Shown piece by piece: positions 17,373-26,872 of a stretch of 64,000 nt of DNA. The DNA is taken from the NCBI GenBank assembly GCA_022820825.1, contig JAJEEU010000042.1:62001-126000 (forward strand). Direction: 5' to 3'. Source of the DNA: Vicinamibacteria bacterium (GTDB lineage: Bacteria; Acidobacteriota; Vicinamibacteria; Vicinamibacterales; UBA8438). The translations under genes were made by a program, and so were the position numbers. The notes under the pieces are model-generated. The model did not search any database, was not told where the DNA came from, and saw only the letters and a list, made by a program, of their open reading frames with translations. Positions within the stretch are counted from its first letter, which is position 1; the number at the start of each line of letters is the position of its first letter.

Positions 17373-17927
17373 TCAGGGGGAATCGGTCCAGACTGGCGTC
17401 CCATCGGGTACCTTGTCCCAGTACATGACGGCCGCGGGAGTCTGTCCCCCGTGCTCGTCGATGCTGCGCGCCACGATGATCTTCGACTGTCCGTCCGCGG
17501 CGAGGAACTGCATGAGGATTTGCGTCGGCCTGCCGTCCGTCGACGTGAGATTCTCGAGCGTGAATTCGTTGACGGGCCACCTGGCGACTGTCGTGGACTG
17601 CGGTGTGAGTTGCGACGGGTAGGGTTTACCGTCCAGGGCTTGAAAGCTGTCGCCTGCGTCGGACCTGTAGGTGATGCCCCTGCGCTCCACGTCCTTGACG
17701 TAGATGTGTCCGGCTGGAGCACCCTGTGGAGGCGCCGTCAGGAAGTAGACCGATTTTTCGAGATTGAGTTGCCACGTGCCGTCCAGGCGTTCGAGGAGGC
17801 GTTCCCACTGTTCATCCGTGAGCGGGGCCGGCCGAGGCTGAATCTCCGAGCCGCGGGAGCCCGTCTGGGCCCACGCGACGAGGGGGACCAACAACAAGAT
17901 AGCGGCGATGAGTCGACGTGCTGACAT
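17373..17927 (-). CDS. Secreted hypothetical protein
   Basis: 184 residues from the ATG at 17927, with GGGAGG 6 nt upstream. A Sec signal ('LIAAILLLVPLVAWAQ') is followed by 'LTDEQWERLLERLDGTWQLNLEKSVYF', then 'GHIYVKDVERRGITYRSDAGDSFQALDG' and 'TQILMQFLAADGQSKIIVARSIDEHGG'. The 'L-x-G-T-W-x-L-N' opening and the alternating beta pattern suggest a small lipocalin-like barrel. No catalytic signature is visible and I do not recognise a named family. Confidence 0.78.
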   Translation of the reverse strand: MSARRLIAAILLLVPLVAWAQTGSRGSEIQPRPAPLTDEQWERLLERLDGTWQLNLEKSVYFLTAPPQGAPAGHIYVKDVERRGITYRSDAGDSFQALDGKPYPSQLTPQSTTVARWPVNEFTLENLTSTDGRPTQILMQFLAADGQSKIIVARSIDEHGGQTPAAVMYWDKVPDGTPVWTDSP

Positions 17928-18042
17928 GGCAACCTCCCGGGTGTACGGCGCGCAACGATGAGGCGCTCCACCGCGGACGCCCATTATGTCGTAGCTATTC
18001 TCATGACAAGCAAAAATATCTGGAATCGCTGCGCAGACGAAA

Positions 18043-19293
18043 TCAGGCGCTGCGGTCGGCGTGGTGCCGCGGACATCCGTGAGCGGGCCCGGCCCCGACC
18101 GAGAAGCGGCGCAGCGCGCGGTTCCAGATCGGCGCGAGCCAGTCGAACGCCGCCCTCGCCGGGCCGGCGTCTGCGATCGGCAGCAGCAGGAGCGCCGCAA
18201 GACCGAGCACCACGAACACGGCGTCGTCGAGGCTTAAGCCGACCATCCAGCGGCCGACATATTCGGAGCCGAAGCGCAAGACGATCAGCAGGCTCAGGAA
18301 CGGCGCCGGCAGGGCCCAGGGCAGCAGGCCCACTGCCCGCCAGCCGCTGTAGCGCCGGCCGCGCGGCGTCTCGAAAGTGAATGGACCGTGGTCCGCAAGT
18401 GGACCGCGCAGGTCCAGCCGCCGCGTCCAGTCGAGTGTCCCGAGCACGCGTCGCTGCGCGCGGCACGTTCCGCAGTCAGCGCTCAGCCGCACGCGGTAGG
18501 CGCCGTCGGCCGCCGGCAGGAAGAGGATCATCAGCGCCAGCAGATCCCACGGAAACATGGCCGGCACGAGCAGGAATTCGAGCGCCAGGGCAAAGGCGAT
18601 GTTCGCCGCGATGGCATAGGGCCACAGCGGCCTCAGCGCCAGTCCGACGGCGGTGCACATCTCGCCGACGATGACCGTGAGGCTTGCGAGGCCCGGAGCC
18701 CGGGCAATGGCCGCGGCGATTCCGCGCTCCAGGTCCGCGATGCCGGGCAGGACGCGCGTCGACTCCAGGTGCGTGAGGCGCAGGCCGCCGAGACCCCACT
18801 CCGGGCTGAACATCTTGTCGATCGACGTGTGGAAGTACACGATGGCGAGTTGCAGCCGCAGCAGCCGTTCCGGCCAGACGGGACAGTTCGCGTCCGTGTC
18901 GCGGCCGCCAGCGAGCCGCCGCAGCGTGAGCCCGTCGGCGGAGCAGGCGGCCAGCGCCAGGAGCAGCAGGTGCAGGAAGCCGTTGTGCGAATGGTTGCCG
19001 GCCGCGTAACCGTAGGCGCCGAGCGCCACCAGGTATGTCGCCGCAAGCGATGTCCGCCATCCCAGCACGAGCGCGACGCCCGCGGCATATCCGAGCAACA
19101 AGAGAACGATCACGAGCGGCAGCGGCAGGTGGATGAGCCACGGAACCGACGCCGTGGTCGCCGGCGACGCCGCGGCCTGCAGCAGCCAGACGGTCAGCAC
19201 GGGCAGGTAGTTGCAGAGCGTCGTGGTCGCCAGCACGACGCGAAACGCGGCGATGCGATACGCGGGGACGGCGCGAAACCAGGAATCGAGCAT
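18043..19293 (-). CDS. HTTM-domain membrane protein (vitamin K-dependent carboxylase-like)
   Basis: 416 residues with about eight hydrophobic helices. It begins 'AYRIAAFRVVLATTTLCNYLP' and contains 'RLQLAIVYFHTSIDKMFSPEWGLGGLRL', typical of the horizontally transferred transmembrane (HTTM) family related to gamma-glutamyl carboxylase. 'DCGTCRAQRRVLGTLDWTRRLDLRG' shows the C-x-x-C segment common in bacterial members. The gene is 11 bp after a single-pass protein that seems to be its partner. The biochemical role of bacterial HTTM proteins is mostly unknown. Confidence 0.87.
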   Translation of the reverse strand: MLDSWFRAVPAYRIAAFRVVLATTTLCNYLPVLTVWLLQAAASPATTASVPWLIHLPLPLVIVLLLLGYAAGVALVLGWRTSLAATYLVALGAYGYAAGNHSHNGFLHLLLLALAACSADGLTLRRLAGGRDTDANCPVWPERLLRLQLAIVYFHTSIDKMFSPEWGLGGLRLTHLESTRVLPGIADLERGIAAAIARAPGLASLTVIVGEMCTAVGLALRPLWPYAIAANIAFALALEFLLVPAMFPWDLLALMILFLPAADGAYRVRLSADCGTCRAQRRVLGTLDWTRRLDLRGPLADHGPFTFETPRGRRYSGWRAVGLLPWALPAPFLSLLIVLRFGSEYVGRWMVGLSLDDAVFVVLGLAALLLLPIADAGPARAAFDWLAPIWNRALRRFSVGAGPAHGCPRHHADRSA

Positions 19294-19304
19294 GGCTGCC
19301 CGCC

Positions 19305-19763
19305 TCAGCTCGGCGCCTGTATCCGGATCTCCTGCACGACGGAGCGTCCCTCCTGCAGGTAGTACCAGTCGACGCTGCCGACGTAGGTGGCGCCGTCGCG
19401 GTTACGTTCCGCCACGCGGCGCAGCACGATTTCGACCTCCCGCAGCGTCTCGATACGACGGATGGCGGACGTCTCGCCCTGCGTCAGCGCCCGGCTCCAG
19501 GGGGTGCCCCGCGCCACGTCGTCGTCAAAGTCGATCTCGGTACGAGCACCGTCCGGTCCGAGTCGGTACAGCGTCACCTGGTACTCGGCGTTCGGGTTGG
19601 CGTACATGCCCCAGCTCAGCGGCGCCCACTGGTAGCGGAAGGGACGCAGGTCGAACTTGGTGGCGAAGGGGTACGCGAGCTGCGCCGCGAGCCAGGCGAC
19701 GATGAAGATGCTGGCGGCGAGATGGCGCCGTGGCGCCGCCGCAGTTGGCTGCTCCGGCTGCAT
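19305..19763 (-). CDS. Single-pass membrane protein, HTTM partner
   Basis: 152 residues with one N-terminal transmembrane helix ('ASIFIVAWLAAQLAYPF'), then 'RPFRYQWAPLSWGMYANPNAEYQVTLYRLG' and an extracytoplasmic beta-rich tail. The 'F-x-Y-Q-W-x-P-L-S-W-G-M' stretch resembles proteins encoded beside HTTM genes. Spacing of 11 bp to the HTTM gene suggests co-translation and possibly a complex. Function unknown. Confidence 0.72.
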   Translation of the reverse strand: MQPEQPTAAAPRRHLAASIFIVAWLAAQLAYPFATKFDLRPFRYQWAPLSWGMYANPNAEYQVTLYRLGPDGARTEIDFDDDVARGTPWSRALTQGETSAIRRIETLREVEIVLRRVAERNRDGATYVGSVDWYYLQEGRSVVQEIRIQAPS

Positions 19764-19791
19764 TGCGCGGCAAGTGTACCCACCACCGGGT

Positions 19792-19797
19792 TAAGAT
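19792..19797 (+). promoter_or_regulatory. Candidate -10 box upstream of the esterase
   Basis: TAAGAT preceded by CCGGGT, 35 bp before the ATG at 19832. It matches the recurrent box seen upstream of quinoprotein 3 (25074-25079). Confidence 0.35.
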
Positions 19798-19831
19798 CCA
19801 CGAAACGACCGGAAGGTATCAGGGGGACCGC

Positions 19832-20896
19832 ATGAAGAGGGGACTGACCGTAGCTGTCGCGTTGACGTTGTTTCTGGGCGCCGCCGTGGCGTGGATGGGT
19901 GCGCCGGCAGGGCTGGCGCAGGGGACGTCGAGAACCATAGACGCGCGCGACATTCCGGTGCCGGCTGCGGCCAGCCAGGCGCTGCGGGACTCGATCGCGG
20001 CCATGCCGATGATGCCGATAGCCGATTCCGCGCCGTCGACGGCCGCCGAATGGGAAGCGTTCGTGCAGCAGCGCGACGGCGCCGCCGACGGCACGCTCCA
20101 GCCGCTCGCCGCGGCGTTTGGTGTCGAAGTCGACCAGTTCGAGGTCGAGGGCGTGCCGATCTACCGCGTACAGCCGGCCAACGTCGACCCGCGGCACGAG
20201 GAGCACCGCTTCCTGTACGTGCACGGCGGCGCGTACGTGCTGGGCGGCGGCGAGGCCGGCGTGATGGAAGCCGTGCTGATCGCCAGCCGCGCGAACATCC
20301 AGGTGATTGCCATCGACTACCGCATGCCGCCGGCGCACCCGTTCCCGGCAGCCGTCGACGATGCGGTTGCCGTGTACCGGCACGTGTTGGGCAACCGGCC
20401 CGCCAGCTCCATCGCGCTGGGCGGCACCTCGGCCGGCGGCGGGCTGACCCTGGCGACGGTCCGCCGGCTCATCGAGCTGGGCGTCGACGTGCCGGGCGCG
20501 ATCTACCTGGGCACGCCCTGGGCGGACCTGACCGACGCGAGCGACACCATCCATACGAACGAGGCCATCGACCGCGTCCTGCTGGAGTACGACGGCTGGT
20601 TGAGCGCCGCGGCGCGCCTGTACGCGGGCGACCACGAGTTGACGCACCGCCTCATCTCGCCGGTGTACGGCGACTTCGACGGCTTCCCGCCCACGTACCT
20701 CATCAGCGGCACGCGCGACATGCTGCTCAGCGACACGGTGCGGGTGCACCGCAAGCTGCGCGAGGCGGGGGTGGCGGCGGACCTCAACGTCTACGAGGGC
20801 ATGTCGCACGCGGGGTACATGATCGTCGCCGACTCGCCGGAGTCGCAGCAGGTGTACGCCGAGCTGGGCGACTTCCTGCTGGAGCACCTGAAGTAG
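19832..20896 (+). CDS. Secreted alpha/beta-hydrolase, HSL-type esterase
   Basis: 354 residues from the ATG at 19832 (AGGGGG upstream). The Sec signal ends near 'GAPAGLAQ'. It has the oxyanion-hole 'YVHGGAYVLGGG', the nucleophile elbow 'GGTSAGGGLTLA' (catalytic Ser), the Asp region 'LISGTRDMLLSD' and a His in 'YEGMSHAGYM'. This is the hormone-sensitive-lipase (alpha/beta-hydrolase-3) arrangement. It should hydrolyse short acyl esters in the periplasm or outside the cell. It stands alone between oppositely oriented genes. Confidence 0.92.
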   Translation: MKRGLTVAVALTLFLGAAVAWMGAPAGLAQGTSRTIDARDIPVPAAASQALRDSIAAMPMMPIADSAPSTAAEWEAFVQQRDGAADGTLQPLAAAFGVEVDQFEVEGVPIYRVQPANVDPRHEEHRFLYVHGGAYVLGGGEAGVMEAVLIASRANIQVIAIDYRMPPAHPFPAAVDDAVAVYRHVLGNRPASSIALGGTSAGGGLTLATVRRLIELGVDVPGAIYLGTPWADLTDASDTIHTNEAIDRVLLEYDGWLSAAARLYAGDHELTHRLISPVYGDFDGFPPTYLISGTRDMLLSDTVRVHRKLREAGVAADLNVYEGMSHAGYMIVADSPESQQVYAELGDFLLEHLK

Positions 20897-20927
20897 CGGA
20901 CGTCGCGGCAGCCGGGAACCGCCATCG

Positions 20928-23294
20928 TCAGAAGCGGAACAGCCGGTTCAGCTTGACGATGAAGGCGCGGTTCTCGAGCAGCGGGAAGCGCGGCGACAGC
21001 GTGTTGCGCTGCTCGTTGTAGACGATGAACAGCTCGCTGCCAGGCTGATACTCCCAGCGCAGCCGCACGTTGGCGCCGACCGAGTTGTTCGTCGAGTTGT
21101 ACTGCAGCAGCGCGCTGACGAACATCAGCGGCGTGACCGTGTAGGTGGTGCGCGTCGTCACGAGCTGCGTGGTGAACTGTGCCTGCGGCAGGCTGATGCG
21201 GTTCACCTCGAACCCCGGCTCTACCGAGAACTGCTGCGAGAGCTCGAAGCGGCCGACTCCAAAGCCTCGCGATCCGAAGCGCACGCTCGTCTTGCGGCCG
21301 TTGTAGAAACTGCCGTGCTGTACGCCCACCGTGCCGCCCAGCGCCCGCCGCTGGGCCAGCGAGTAGGAGACGTCGAAGTCCTCGAAGGGGTGCCCGCCAA
21401 CCGGTATCGCGATGCCGCTGGCGATTTCGAACGGCCGCTCCAGGAACTCGTAGCTGCGCGTGTAGGCCGCGTCGAACTGGTCGCCGTTCTCGAACAGGAT
21501 GCCGAAGCGGCCCTGCGCGATGCGCGTCTCCAGCACGCCCGAACGGTCCGTGAAGTAGTCGAAGCTGCCCTCCCAGAGCAGCTTGCGTATCGCAGCGATG
21601 GCGTGCGGCCGCGGGCTGAACCGGACGAGGCCGAAGCTGCGGTTGAAGTCCTCGCGCTGCAGGAAGCCGACTTCGGGATTGAAGCCGTCCCCGACCGCCA
21701 GCCGCTCCAGTTGGACGCCGTAGCGGTCGCCGTTGTAGTCGAGCTGGGTGCGATAGCTGACGTCGTCCTCGCGGCGCTCGGGCGCACGGGTCTGCGCCCA
21801 GTAGGTGTTGATGGTCAGGTCGTCGAAGAAGGAGAACGTGCCGTCCAGCCCGTAGGTCTCGTTCCACGGCCCGCCGTCCCGCGTCACGGTCCGGCGGGTG
21901 AAGATGCCGCCGATACTGCTGCGCCGCAGGACGTCCCGCTTGACGCGGACCACCGTGAAGTTCGTGGCCGCCGCGGCGGCGGACGGCGCGTCGCCGGTCT
22001 GCATGTTCAGCGCGCCGACGGTGAATTGGCCGACGCGGCCGGTCATGCGCCCCCCGGCGTGGATCGGCACCTCGACCGCCGCGCCGTGTTCACCCCCGGC
22101 GAGTCCGATGCGCCGGCTGTAGAAGAGCACGGGCGTGCTGCCGCCGCCGCCGAACGGCCCGGTGCCCGCCCCGCCGAACGCGAACACCCCCTGGTTCTCC
22201 ACGAAGAACTCGCGCTTCTCCGGAAAGAACAGGCTGAAGCGGGTGAGGTTGACCTGCTGCTCGTCCGCCTCCACGTGCGCGAAGTCGGTGTTGACCGTCA
22301 GGTCGGCCACCAGGTTCTGCGTCAGGCCGTACTTCACGTCCAGGCCGCCGCTGCCGCCGGGATCGTTCGAGATGCGCGGACTCGCCAGGTGGTCGCTGGT
22401 TACGTCCATGATTGCGAACGGCTTGATGTCGAGCTGGGTCGACCCTGGAGGCGCCTCGATGCCGACGAGCGCCGCGTGCCGGGACATCTGGAAGATGGCC
22501 GCGTCGGCGAGCGAGCGGGGCACCGGCGTCAGGAACGAATGCTCGTTCTTCGCGAAGTTCACGCGCCGCACGTTGAAGCCCCAGATCTGGCTGCGGCCGG
22601 GCCGGTAGCGGATCGACTTGAACGGGACGGCGGTCTCCACCGTCCAGCCGCCGTCGAATTGCCCTACGGCGACGTCCCAGATGGGATTCCAGTCCTCGTT
22701 GTAGAACCTCTCGGAGGTGATCTGCCCGTCCATGCGGCCGCCCAGCGGATTCACCAGGAACTCCAGCCCGTTGCGGCGGTCATAGAACGTGTCGATCACC
22801 CACGCGACGTGATCGTTCTGGTACACGTTGACGTTGTCGCGCCGCATCTCGTTGGCGATCAGCCGTTCCGGCTCGGTCTCCCAGCAGCGGAAGGAGAAGT
22901 ACACCCGCTCGTCGTCGAAGAACACCCACACGTCGGTCCGCTCGGTGGCCGGCTGGCCTTCGCGCGGTTCCTGCTGGACGAAGTCGGAAAGCGCCGGAAC
23001 GTCGGCGTAGATGGCGTCGTCGAGCCGGCCGTCGAGCGTGAACGGGCCGGTGAGCCGCACCGCGCGGACGGTGGCCCGGCCGGCCGCGTCGCGGGAGATG
23101 ACGTCGGGCGCAGTCGGCGGCGGAGGACCGTCGATGATCGGTACCGGCAGGGCGAGTCCGGCGGCCGGTTGCTCGCTGGGGCCCGGCGCATCCGAGGCCT
23201 GCTGGGCGGCCTGCGCAGGAGCGGCCGCCAGCAGCAGCACCAGCGGTACGCACCGCACGGCCCGCGTGTGCACGGCGCTGGCGAGTGACGGCAT
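20928..23294 (-). CDS. DUF5916 outer-membrane protein with CBM9-like N-terminal domain
   Basis: 788 residues: a signal peptide, a Pro-rich linker, then a carbohydrate-binding family 9-like domain ('FTLDGRLDDAIYADVPALSDFVQQEPREG', 'TDVWVFFDDERVYFSFRCWE'). After that comes a long DUF5916 barrel ('LDVKYGLTQNLVADLTVNTDFAHVEADEQQVNLTRFSLFFPEKREFFVEN' region, about 330-390) ending in 'LNRLFRF' with a terminal Phe. Such proteins are outer-membrane barrels, presumed to bind or pass glycans or other large ligands. It follows quinoprotein 2 by 27 bp, so the two are probably one operon. Confidence 0.9.
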   Translation of the reverse strand: MPSLASAVHTRAVRCVPLVLLLAAAPAQAAQQASDAPGPSEQPAAGLALPVPIIDGPPPPTAPDVISRDAAGRATVRAVRLTGPFTLDGRLDDAIYADVPALSDFVQQEPREGQPATERTDVWVFFDDERVYFSFRCWETEPERLIANEMRRDNVNVYQNDHVAWVIDTFYDRRNGLEFLVNPLGGRMDGQITSERFYNEDWNPIWDVAVGQFDGGWTVETAVPFKSIRYRPGRSQIWGFNVRRVNFAKNEHSFLTPVPRSLADAAIFQMSRHAALVGIEAPPGSTQLDIKPFAIMDVTSDHLASPRISNDPGGSGGLDVKYGLTQNLVADLTVNTDFAHVEADEQQVNLTRFSLFFPEKREFFVENQGVFAFGGAGTGPFGGGGSTPVLFYSRRIGLAGGEHGAAVEVPIHAGGRMTGRVGQFTVGALNMQTGDAPSAAAAATNFTVVRVKRDVLRRSSIGGIFTRRTVTRDGGPWNETYGLDGTFSFFDDLTINTYWAQTRAPERREDDVSYRTQLDYNGDRYGVQLERLAVGDGFNPEVGFLQREDFNRSFGLVRFSPRPHAIAAIRKLLWEGSFDYFTDRSGVLETRIAQGRFGILFENGDQFDAAYTRSYEFLERPFEIASGIAIPVGGHPFEDFDVSYSLAQRRALGGTVGVQHGSFYNGRKTSVRFGSRGFGVGRFELSQQFSVEPGFEVNRISLPQAQFTTQLVTTRTTYTVTPLMFVSALLQYNSTNNSVGANVRLRWEYQPGSELFIVYNEQRNTLSPRFPLLENRAFIVKLNRLFRF

Positions 23295-23321
23295 GGACGG
23301 GTGGCGGGGGCGTGCGCCGTA

Positions 23322-25019
23322 TCAGTCGCGGAGCGCGAAGACGGCGAGGGCGTGGCCGGAGATTGTCGCCACGTACTGCTTGCCGTCCACCTCGTAGGTA
23401 ATCGGGCCGTTGATGATCTGGCTGCCGAGACTGGCCTTCCAGAGCAGGTCGCCCGTGCGGGCGTCGAGCGCCTGGAAGTAGCCCGACCGCGCGCCGGTGA
23501 ACAGCAGGTCCGACGCGGTCGTCAGGATGCCGCTGCCGATCACGTCGGTCATCTCGAACTTCCAGCGCGGCTCCCCGGTGAGCCCGTCGATGGCCAGCAC
23601 CGCCCCGTGCCCCGCCTCAGCCGTCCATGTATTGATCGGCCCGCGCGACAGCCCGGGTATCGTGGGGGCTTGCGGAATCGGTACGTACATCTGCGGCCGG
23701 CCGCCGAGGAACGACTCGCCCGGCTCGTGCTCCTCCGGCTCGCCCGCGAACACCGATCCGTAGTCCTCCCACGTCGGGATGTAGAACAGCTCGGTGCGCG
23801 GGCTGAATGACGGGGAGAACCAGTTGGTGCCGCCCTGGACGCCCGGATAGGTCGGCGCGCCCGGCGGCTGCGGCGTCTCGATGGGTCGCCCGCTGTCGTC
23901 CAGCCCCTCGGCCCAGTTCAGCGAAACGAACGGCACACCGTCCAGGAAGCGCCCGGTCGCGCGGTCCAGCACGTAGTAGAACCCGTTGCGGTTCGCCCAC
24001 AGCATCACCTTGAACAACTGGCCGCCACGCTCGATGTCGGCCAGCACCGGGATCTGCACCGCGTCGTAGTCGTACGGGTCGTCGGGCGTGAACTGGAAGT
24101 GCCAGCGGATCTCCCCGGTGTCGGCGTCCAGCGCCACGACCGAGCAGGTGTAGAGGTTGTCGCCGGGCCGCTGCTCGCGGTAGAAGTCCGGCCCCGGGTT
24201 GCCGATGCCCCAGTACGTGAGGTTCAGCTCCGGGTCGTACGACCCGGTCAGCCAGGCCGCGCCGCCGCCGTGCTTCCACGCCTCCGGGTCGCAGTAGGTC
24301 TCGGGGTTGGGAGGGCACGGTTCCCAGGTCTCGTGCCCCGGCTCGCCGGGCCCCGGAATGGTGTAGAAGCGCCAGACTTCCTCGCCGGTGGCGGCGTCGA
24401 GCGCGGAGATGAAGCCGCGGATGCCGCGGTCGCCGCCGGTCGTGCCCACGATCACCTTGTCCTTCACGGCCAGCGGCGCCAGCGTGAACGAGTACGCCAG
24501 GTGCTTGTCGGCCAGCTCGACGTCCCATAGCTGGGTCCCGGAGGAGGCGTCGATCGCCACGACGTGCGCGTCGAGCGTGCCCATGAACACGCGGTCGCCC
24601 AATACGGCCACGCCGCGGTTGTTCGCCCCGCAGCAGGCGCGGTGGTCGGAGGGCGTGGGGTAGCTGTACGTCCAGTACACGCGGCCCGTCCGCGCATCGA
24701 GCGCGACGATGTCGTTCGGCCGCTGCGAGACGTACATCACCCCGTCGACCACGATCGGCGTCGCCTGCCACGGTCCGAACACGGGCGTCTGGTACACCCA
24801 CTGCAGCTCCAGGTCACCGACGTTGTCCGGCGTGATCTGATCGAGCAGGCTGTAGCGCTGGCTGAAGTAGGTGCCGGAGTAGGTGAGCCAGTTGTGCGGC
24901 TCGGCGGCCGCCTCGCGCAGACGCTCGAACGGTAGCTGGGCCGAAAGCCCGCCGGCCGCGATGCTGCACAGGACGATTGTCAGCAGGGTGCGCCGCGCCG
25001 CCGTCGATGGAATCAGCAT
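23322..25019 (-). CDS. PQQ-dependent alcohol dehydrogenase-like quinoprotein (quinoprotein 2)
   Basis: 565 residues with a signal peptide and an eight-bladed propeller. Methanol/ethanol dehydrogenase hallmarks are present: 'EPHNWLTYSGTYFSQRYSLL', the vicinal Cys pair in 'CCGANNRGVAV' that packs on PQQ, 'IGNPGPDFYREQRPGDNLYT' (Ca-ligand Asn) and 'WHFQFTPDDPYDYDAVQIP' (catalytic Asp). It ends without the C-terminal cytochrome domain of quinohaemoproteins. The start at 25019 lies right after a TATCCT box, suggesting a leaderless message. It is nearly identical in plan to quinoprotein 5. Confidence 0.94.
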   Translation of the reverse strand: MLIPSTAARRTLLTIVLCSIAAGGLSAQLPFERLREAAAEPHNWLTYSGTYFSQRYSLLDQITPDNVGDLELQWVYQTPVFGPWQATPIVVDGVMYVSQRPNDIVALDARTGRVYWTYSYPTPSDHRACCGANNRGVAVLGDRVFMGTLDAHVVAIDASSGTQLWDVELADKHLAYSFTLAPLAVKDKVIVGTTGGDRGIRGFISALDAATGEEVWRFYTIPGPGEPGHETWEPCPPNPETYCDPEAWKHGGGAAWLTGSYDPELNLTYWGIGNPGPDFYREQRPGDNLYTCSVVALDADTGEIRWHFQFTPDDPYDYDAVQIPVLADIERGGQLFKVMLWANRNGFYYVLDRATGRFLDGVPFVSLNWAEGLDDSGRPIETPQPPGAPTYPGVQGGTNWFSPSFSPRTELFYIPTWEDYGSVFAGEPEEHEPGESFLGGRPQMYVPIPQAPTIPGLSRGPINTWTAEAGHGAVLAIDGLTGEPRWKFEMTDVIGSGILTTASDLLFTGARSGYFQALDARTGDLLWKASLGSQIINGPITYEVDGKQYVATISGHALAVFALRD

Positions 25020-25027
25020 GGGCCCTC

Positions 25028-25033
25028 AGGATA
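25028..25033 (-). promoter_or_regulatory. Candidate -10 box for quinoprotein 2
   Basis: TATCCT on the minus strand ends 8 bp before the ATG at 25019, which would give a leaderless transcript. It faces the TAAGAT box of the divergent quinoprotein 3. Confidence 0.35.
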
Positions 25034-25073
25034 CCACCCCGGCGATTCGGGCCGGACCGGCCCCGGAACTCGG

Positions 25074-25079
25074 TAAGAT
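25074..25079 (+). promoter_or_regulatory. Candidate -10 box for quinoprotein 3
   Basis: TAAGAT preceded by ACTCGG, 33 bp before the ATG at 25112. It is the same hexamer and similar spacing as before the esterase gene. Confidence 0.35.
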
Positions 25080-25111
25080 GTAGCACGCCCGCATTCCCGG
25101 GAGGAAACGCG

Positions 25112-26872
25112 ATGCAGAAGGTACCGCTGCTGCGGCCGCTCGCAACCTGTGCGCTGATCGTGGCGGTCTGGGCCGCCGCGCCCCTTGGCCAGTACACGAT
25201 CACGGTCAACCGCGACCGGCTGATCAACGCCCAGAACGAGCCGCAGAACTGGCTGCTGATGAACGGCGACTACGGCTCGCAGCGCTATTCGAAGCTGACG
25301 CAGATCAACCGCGAGAACGTAGGGGACCTGCGGATGGTGTGGGCGCTGGCGCTCGGCGGCATGCAGGATACCGGCCGCAACGGACCTGAGAACGAGCTGA
25401 ACCCGCTGGTCGACAACGGCTTCATGTACACCAGCGACGGCTGGGGCACCATCTACAAGATCGACGCCCGGCAGCCGGACCAGGGATCGTTCGCGTGGAT
25501 TTCCGACCCGGGCGTGGAGCACGAGGGCAACACGTCGCGCACGCGCGGCATCGCGCTCTGGGAGGAGCTCGTCGTAGCCAACCTGCCCGACGGCCGGGTC
25601 ATTGCCCTCGACCGCGACACCGGCGAGATCATCTGGGACCAGGAAGTCGCGCAAGTGAACGAGTTCGGCGGGCGCGAGGCGTTCCGCGCGGCGCCGCTGG
25701 TGGCCGACGGCACGGTCATCATCCAGAACGGCACCGGCGACGCCGGCACGCGCGGCTGGGTCGCGGGGCTCGACGTCGAGACCGGCGAGGAAAAGTGGCG
25801 CTGGTACGTCGTGCCGGAGCCCGGACAGCCCGGCAGCGAGACCTGGAAGGACGACCACAACGCCTGGAAGACGGGCGGCGGCGGTATCTGGCAGACCGGG
25901 TCGTACGATCCGGAGACCAACCTGTACATCTTCGGCACGGGCAACCCGTACCCGATCTACGACGCGGAGTACCGCCCCGGCGACAACCTCTACACGGACT
26001 CGGTGGTCGCGGTCGATGTCGCGACGGGCGAGCGCGCGTGGCATTTCCAGTACACGCCCAACGACTCGTGGGACTACGACGAAGTGGGCATCCACATGCT
26101 CTACGACACCGTCATCGACGGCCGCCTGCGCAAGGTCGTCTCGCACTTCGCGCGCAACGGCTTCTTCTATTCGCTCGACCGGACAAACGGCGAGTTCATC
26201 AAGGCGGAGCAGTACGTCAACGACCTGAACTGGACCGCGGGTCTGGATCCGGTCACGGGCCGTCCGATCGATTACGACCCGAATCTCGACGTGCAGATCT
26301 ACAACCCCGAGGCGCGCGCCCTGCGCGCCGACCGCGACCGCATGAAGCGCGCGTGCCCGACCTGGCACGGCGGCATCGCGCACCAGCCGACCGCGTTCAA
26401 TCCGGAGAAGGGGATAGCCTACGGCGTCGGTACCGAGGGCTGCTTCTCGCAGAGCGGCGCCGCGGTGGTGCCGCTGTCGCCGGAGGGCGGCGTGGACCGG
26501 GAGGCGAGCGAGCCCCGGGAGTACACCAGCGACCTGTACTACGGCTCGGTCGCGGCGGTCGACACCGACACCCACGAGCTGCTCGCCAAGACGGTGACCG
26601 AGATCGAGGTGCGCTCGGGAATCATCAGCACGGCCGGCGGCCTGGTGTTCACGGCGCTGCAGGACGGCTGGGTGGTCGCCTACCACGACGAGACGCTGCA
26701 GGAGCTGTGGCGCTTCAACGTCGGCACGCCGCTCAAGGGCGCGCCGGTGACCTACGCCGTCGGCCCGCGGCAGTACGTCGCGGTGCAGGCGAGCGGCCGC
26801 CACCACCACCCGGTGAAGTACGACAACCTGGAGACGTCGAGCTACCTGTTCGTGTTCGCGCTCGACGATTAG
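25112..26872 (+). CDS. PQQ-dependent alcohol dehydrogenase-like quinoprotein (quinoprotein 3)
   Basis: 586 residues from the ATG at 25112, with GGGAGGA upstream. Signal peptide, then 'EPQNWLLMNGDYGSQRYSKL', 'FGTGNPYPIYDAEYRPGDNLYT' and 'WHFQYTPNDSWDYDEVGIHM', which carry the Ca-ligand and catalytic Asp of quinoprotein alcohol dehydrogenases. The vicinal Cys pair is replaced ('TSRTRGIAL'), unlike quinoproteins 2 and 5. An extra Cys pair occurs near 'KRACPTWHGG' and 'GTEGCFSQSG'. There is no haem domain. It is divergent from quinoprotein 2 across 92 bp that hold both promoters. Confidence 0.92.
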   Translation: MQKVPLLRPLATCALIVAVWAAAPLGQYTITVNRDRLINAQNEPQNWLLMNGDYGSQRYSKLTQINRENVGDLRMVWALALGGMQDTGRNGPENELNPLVDNGFMYTSDGWGTIYKIDARQPDQGSFAWISDPGVEHEGNTSRTRGIALWEELVVANLPDGRVIALDRDTGEIIWDQEVAQVNEFGGREAFRAAPLVADGTVIIQNGTGDAGTRGWVAGLDVETGEEKWRWYVVPEPGQPGSETWKDDHNAWKTGGGGIWQTGSYDPETNLYIFGTGNPYPIYDAEYRPGDNLYTDSVVAVDVATGERAWHFQYTPNDSWDYDEVGIHMLYDTVIDGRLRKVVSHFARNGFFYSLDRTNGEFIKAEQYVNDLNWTAGLDPVTGRPIDYDPNLDVQIYNPEARALRADRDRMKRACPTWHGGIAHQPTAFNPEKGIAYGVGTEGCFSQSGAAVVPLSPEGGVDREASEPREYTSDLYYGSVAAVDTDTHELLAKTVTEIEVRSGIISTAGGLVFTALQDGWVVAYHDETLQELWRFNVGTPLKGAPVTYAVGPRQYVAVQASGRHHHPVKYDNLETSSYLFVFALDD

